A stretch of 64,000 nucleotides of DNA, taken from positions 19,294,357-19,358,356 of the forward strand of contig NC_088178.1 in assembly GCF_028769735.1 (NCBI RefSeq). Direction: 5' to 3'. The notes under the pieces are model-generated. The model saw only the letters and a program-made list of their open reading frames with translations. It ran no database searches and was not told the origin of the DNA. This document shows positions 61,801 through 64,000 of the stretch, in pieces. The position numbers were made by a program, and so were the translations under genes. The stretch's first letter is position 1, and every line of letters begins with the position of its first letter. The DNA comes from Zonotrichia leucophrys gambelii (Eukaryota; Chordata; Aves; Passeriformes; Passerellidae).

Positions 61801-64000
61801 CTTCCACATCAGATCATTTAATAAAATGGCTGTTATCTCTTACAGCCTAGTTTTTTCCCATATCTCTTAGAGCCTAGCTCAATATTTGGATGCCAGGTGC
61901 TTTCTCTCTTACACTGTAAAGCATAATCAGGATTTGAAACTCTCTGCCAGTTGGCCACTTGGTTGCTGAGGAGTAAGGCAGAAAATGCATTTTAGGTTCA
62001 ATACTCCTTTCCATTACTTAATGCAGAAATAAGCCAAAGAGTGAATAAGGAGCAGAGATGGTGAACAGGGATTGCACAAGAGGCCTGCCTGATGGCTCAA
62101 GGAGCTCCTCAACACCCCAGGGCTTTCAGGAGCTCTCTGGTCATTGGAAAAGATGCAGACAGAGCAGGGGCTGAGCCAGCTCCTCCCAGCACTCAGCTCA
62201 CAGGCCCCCTTGCTCGGATCTCTGTGCCTACAGACACAGCTTCAACCACAACTACAGAGCACTCTGACCCCTACATGAGTTTGTAGTCTAAAGATTGGGG
62301 TTGCATCCTTGAGAAAGAACTGTAAATCACTTCTGACCAAGGAAGAATGACGGGTTTGCCTCCTGCACTGTGTATAAGCACACTAACCACCAGGCTACTC
62401 TCCATGGCACAGCAGAGGACCTTGTTTAACTGAGGGCTCAGAGGACCTTTGCAAAGTTTACCTTGAGCACCAATTTTTGAAAAAAGGGCAGAGGAACTTA
62501 TTTTAGGACCAGCATTAGGACAGTGAAGAACTCAGAGCTATGAATAAGCATAAAGATAGATATTTAAGACAACCCCTCCCTCATTGTTTTTTCTATTATC
62601 TCCTGGTTTGTATTTAAGTTTTTTTGGTTTTTTTCCCCCCAGATAACTACATTCTCTTTTATACCTATGCTAATGTACATATATCTACTGAATACTACAT
62701 AAACTAAGCAGATTTGGCATTTTATGTCCATATATAGTTACACCTCTAAAATCTAGACACTAATAGTTTAAATACTTCAAATGTATGACTGTTTTACCCA
62801 CTTTCACAGACCTTTCTGAATGTTATAGGAGGAGATATTTCCTGCCATGATGCAAAGCATGACTCTACTTATGTAATATGCTTTTGTCTTCCTTTCATGC
62901 ATCTTTATCTTCATCATTAATTTTGTACCACCACGTAAATCCTAATGTTTATCTCCTGTAAGAATATGAAACACTGTATTGCCTTCACACTAACAGGGAA
63001 GCATAAATATTATACCTTCTTTCCCGAAGAGCAATTTCAATGTATTCCTCACAGAGAAGTGTCCTCCTTATTGTTATCCAACATCTGAGAGGCATCAAAG
63101 TTGCAGTAATAGTTAGGCTGCTAATGTAAATCACAAACTGTTTTTCAGCACATGTGAACTGGAATCTTACTGCCCTAAACGCTGATACATAAATACAGTT
63201 ATTTGACATAATGTAATTTCAGAGCAAAATCACATCAGTGCATTGACCTAATACCAAGTTCTGTATGACAGTCTCATATTCTTGGCTGATTACTTAGAAA
63301 ATGCAGCCTAAACCACCCTGTGCAAGTAAAAAATATCTAACCTATAGAAAATAAGATTAATAACCTTATTGGACAGATGCACTCTGAGATTCTAATTCTG
63401 CTTCAATTCCTGTTTAGCAGAAGTTCATTAAACTCCTACATCATGAGTCTGACCTAGAAAAGTAAATAAGTACTCTGCTATTCCCTTTAGAGCCCTGAGT
63501 TACTAATAAGGAATTATAAATCTCCAGCCACTTTGTCAAGCAGCCAAATACATCCCAAGTGAAACACAACTGCAAAGTTCACAAAAATGAGACCAACTGA
63601 AATGCAAGACTAAAAATGTGATTTTGTTTTATAGACCATGAACTAATACCACATTGTTTCTGCTTTTGTGAAGTACAAATATGAACAAGCAGGAATGCAG
63701 TAAATGCAACTAACTTCAGCCACCTAACTTCACCAAGTCTCCACTGGGCCTTGTTTGTCTCCTCCTTGAGCATCAAGTTCCTGCACTTACATAGGACTGT
63801 TCATCATAGATGTTTAAGCTTTTATGAAGACAGATTGGTAGTTTAGATGTGAAGAGACTAAGGAGCAAATAATCATAAAAAATTCCAACATTCCTCAGCC
63901 AAAGCCACCACGCAAGCCAGAAATGGGTCTGTAATGGGATCACAGTTCCCTGGATCAACTTCCAGCTCTAAACCCCACAGAGTATCGTGGGCATTGCTCC

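Larger units (their letters stand above)
44459..64000 (-). other. ST6GALNAC5: ST6GALNAC5 upstream intron (5' exons not in window)
   Basis: I searched this strand for an exon encoding a short cytoplasmic tail, a signal anchor and a stem leading into PLRMHC, and found none. It is therefore read as intron of at least 19.5 kb, in keeping with the very long first introns of this gene in mammals. Contents are several A/C-rich simple repeats, a long T run, a CR1-like fragment, a GC-rich patch at about 54.6-55.15 kb with frames open on both strands but no domain, and AT-rich unique sequence. Confidence 0.7.

Noticed and set aside
62092..62286. 64-codon + strand frame rich in Ala, Pro and Thr
   Set aside because: No splice or promoter context, no recognised domain, and it lies in the ST6GALNAC5 intron on the opposite strand.
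1..64000. tRNA, rRNA, CRISPR, full-length LINE or endogenous retrovirus
   Set aside because: No tRNA-like GGTTCRANTCC box with matching arms, no spaced direct-repeat array, and no reverse transcriptase or gag/pol-like frame was recognised on either strand.

Overview
This window reads as vertebrate nuclear DNA, most likely from a bird. It holds multi-exon genes with GT-AG introns, sparse interspersed repeats, a degraded fragment resembling the 3' end of a CR1 LINE (the dominant avian retroposon), and the vertebrate neighbour pair PIGK / ST6GALNAC5 in tail-to-tail orientation, as remembered for human 1p31. I cannot fix the bird order from the sequence. There are no operons, CRISPR arrays, prophage or other prokaryotic features.

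Layout. Positions 1-20241 look like the last intron of PIGK (+ strand), and 20242-20358 is the PIGK terminal coding exon, which encodes the membrane anchor of the GPI-transamidase catalytic subunit. Its 3' UTR follows, with poly(A) signals at about 20.88 and 21.41 kb. From about 21 to 29 kb is apparent intergenic DNA with no gene I can support. At 29.0-31.1 kb I see a set of short exon-like segments on the + strand with compatible phases; these could be a small unannotated gene or a coincidence. On the - strand, the last three coding exons of ST6GALNAC5 lie at 44458-44049, 39293-39186 and 32553-32322. They encode almost all of the sialyltransferase catalytic domain. The N-terminal exon(s) (cytoplasmic tail, transmembrane anchor, stem) were not found in the 19.5 kb upstream and probably lie beyond position 64000.

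The two recognised genes act in separate secretory-pathway processes: GPI-anchor attachment in the ER, and alpha-2,6-sialylation of gangliosides in the Golgi. Their adjacency is conserved synteny rather than functional coupling.

The most distinctive local structure is a roughly 41-bp minisatellite at about 32.12-32.34 kb. Its repeated core is a copy of the last codons and stop codon of ST6GALNAC5, so the gene's stop codon sits inside the first unit read. The repeat phases leave the coding frame open for a further 115 codons after the stop. I found no system that I would call clearly new to biology. The best leads are the minisatellite at the stop codon, the possible small gene at 29.6-31.1 kb, and a possible alternative PIGK terminal exon at 18.8 kb.
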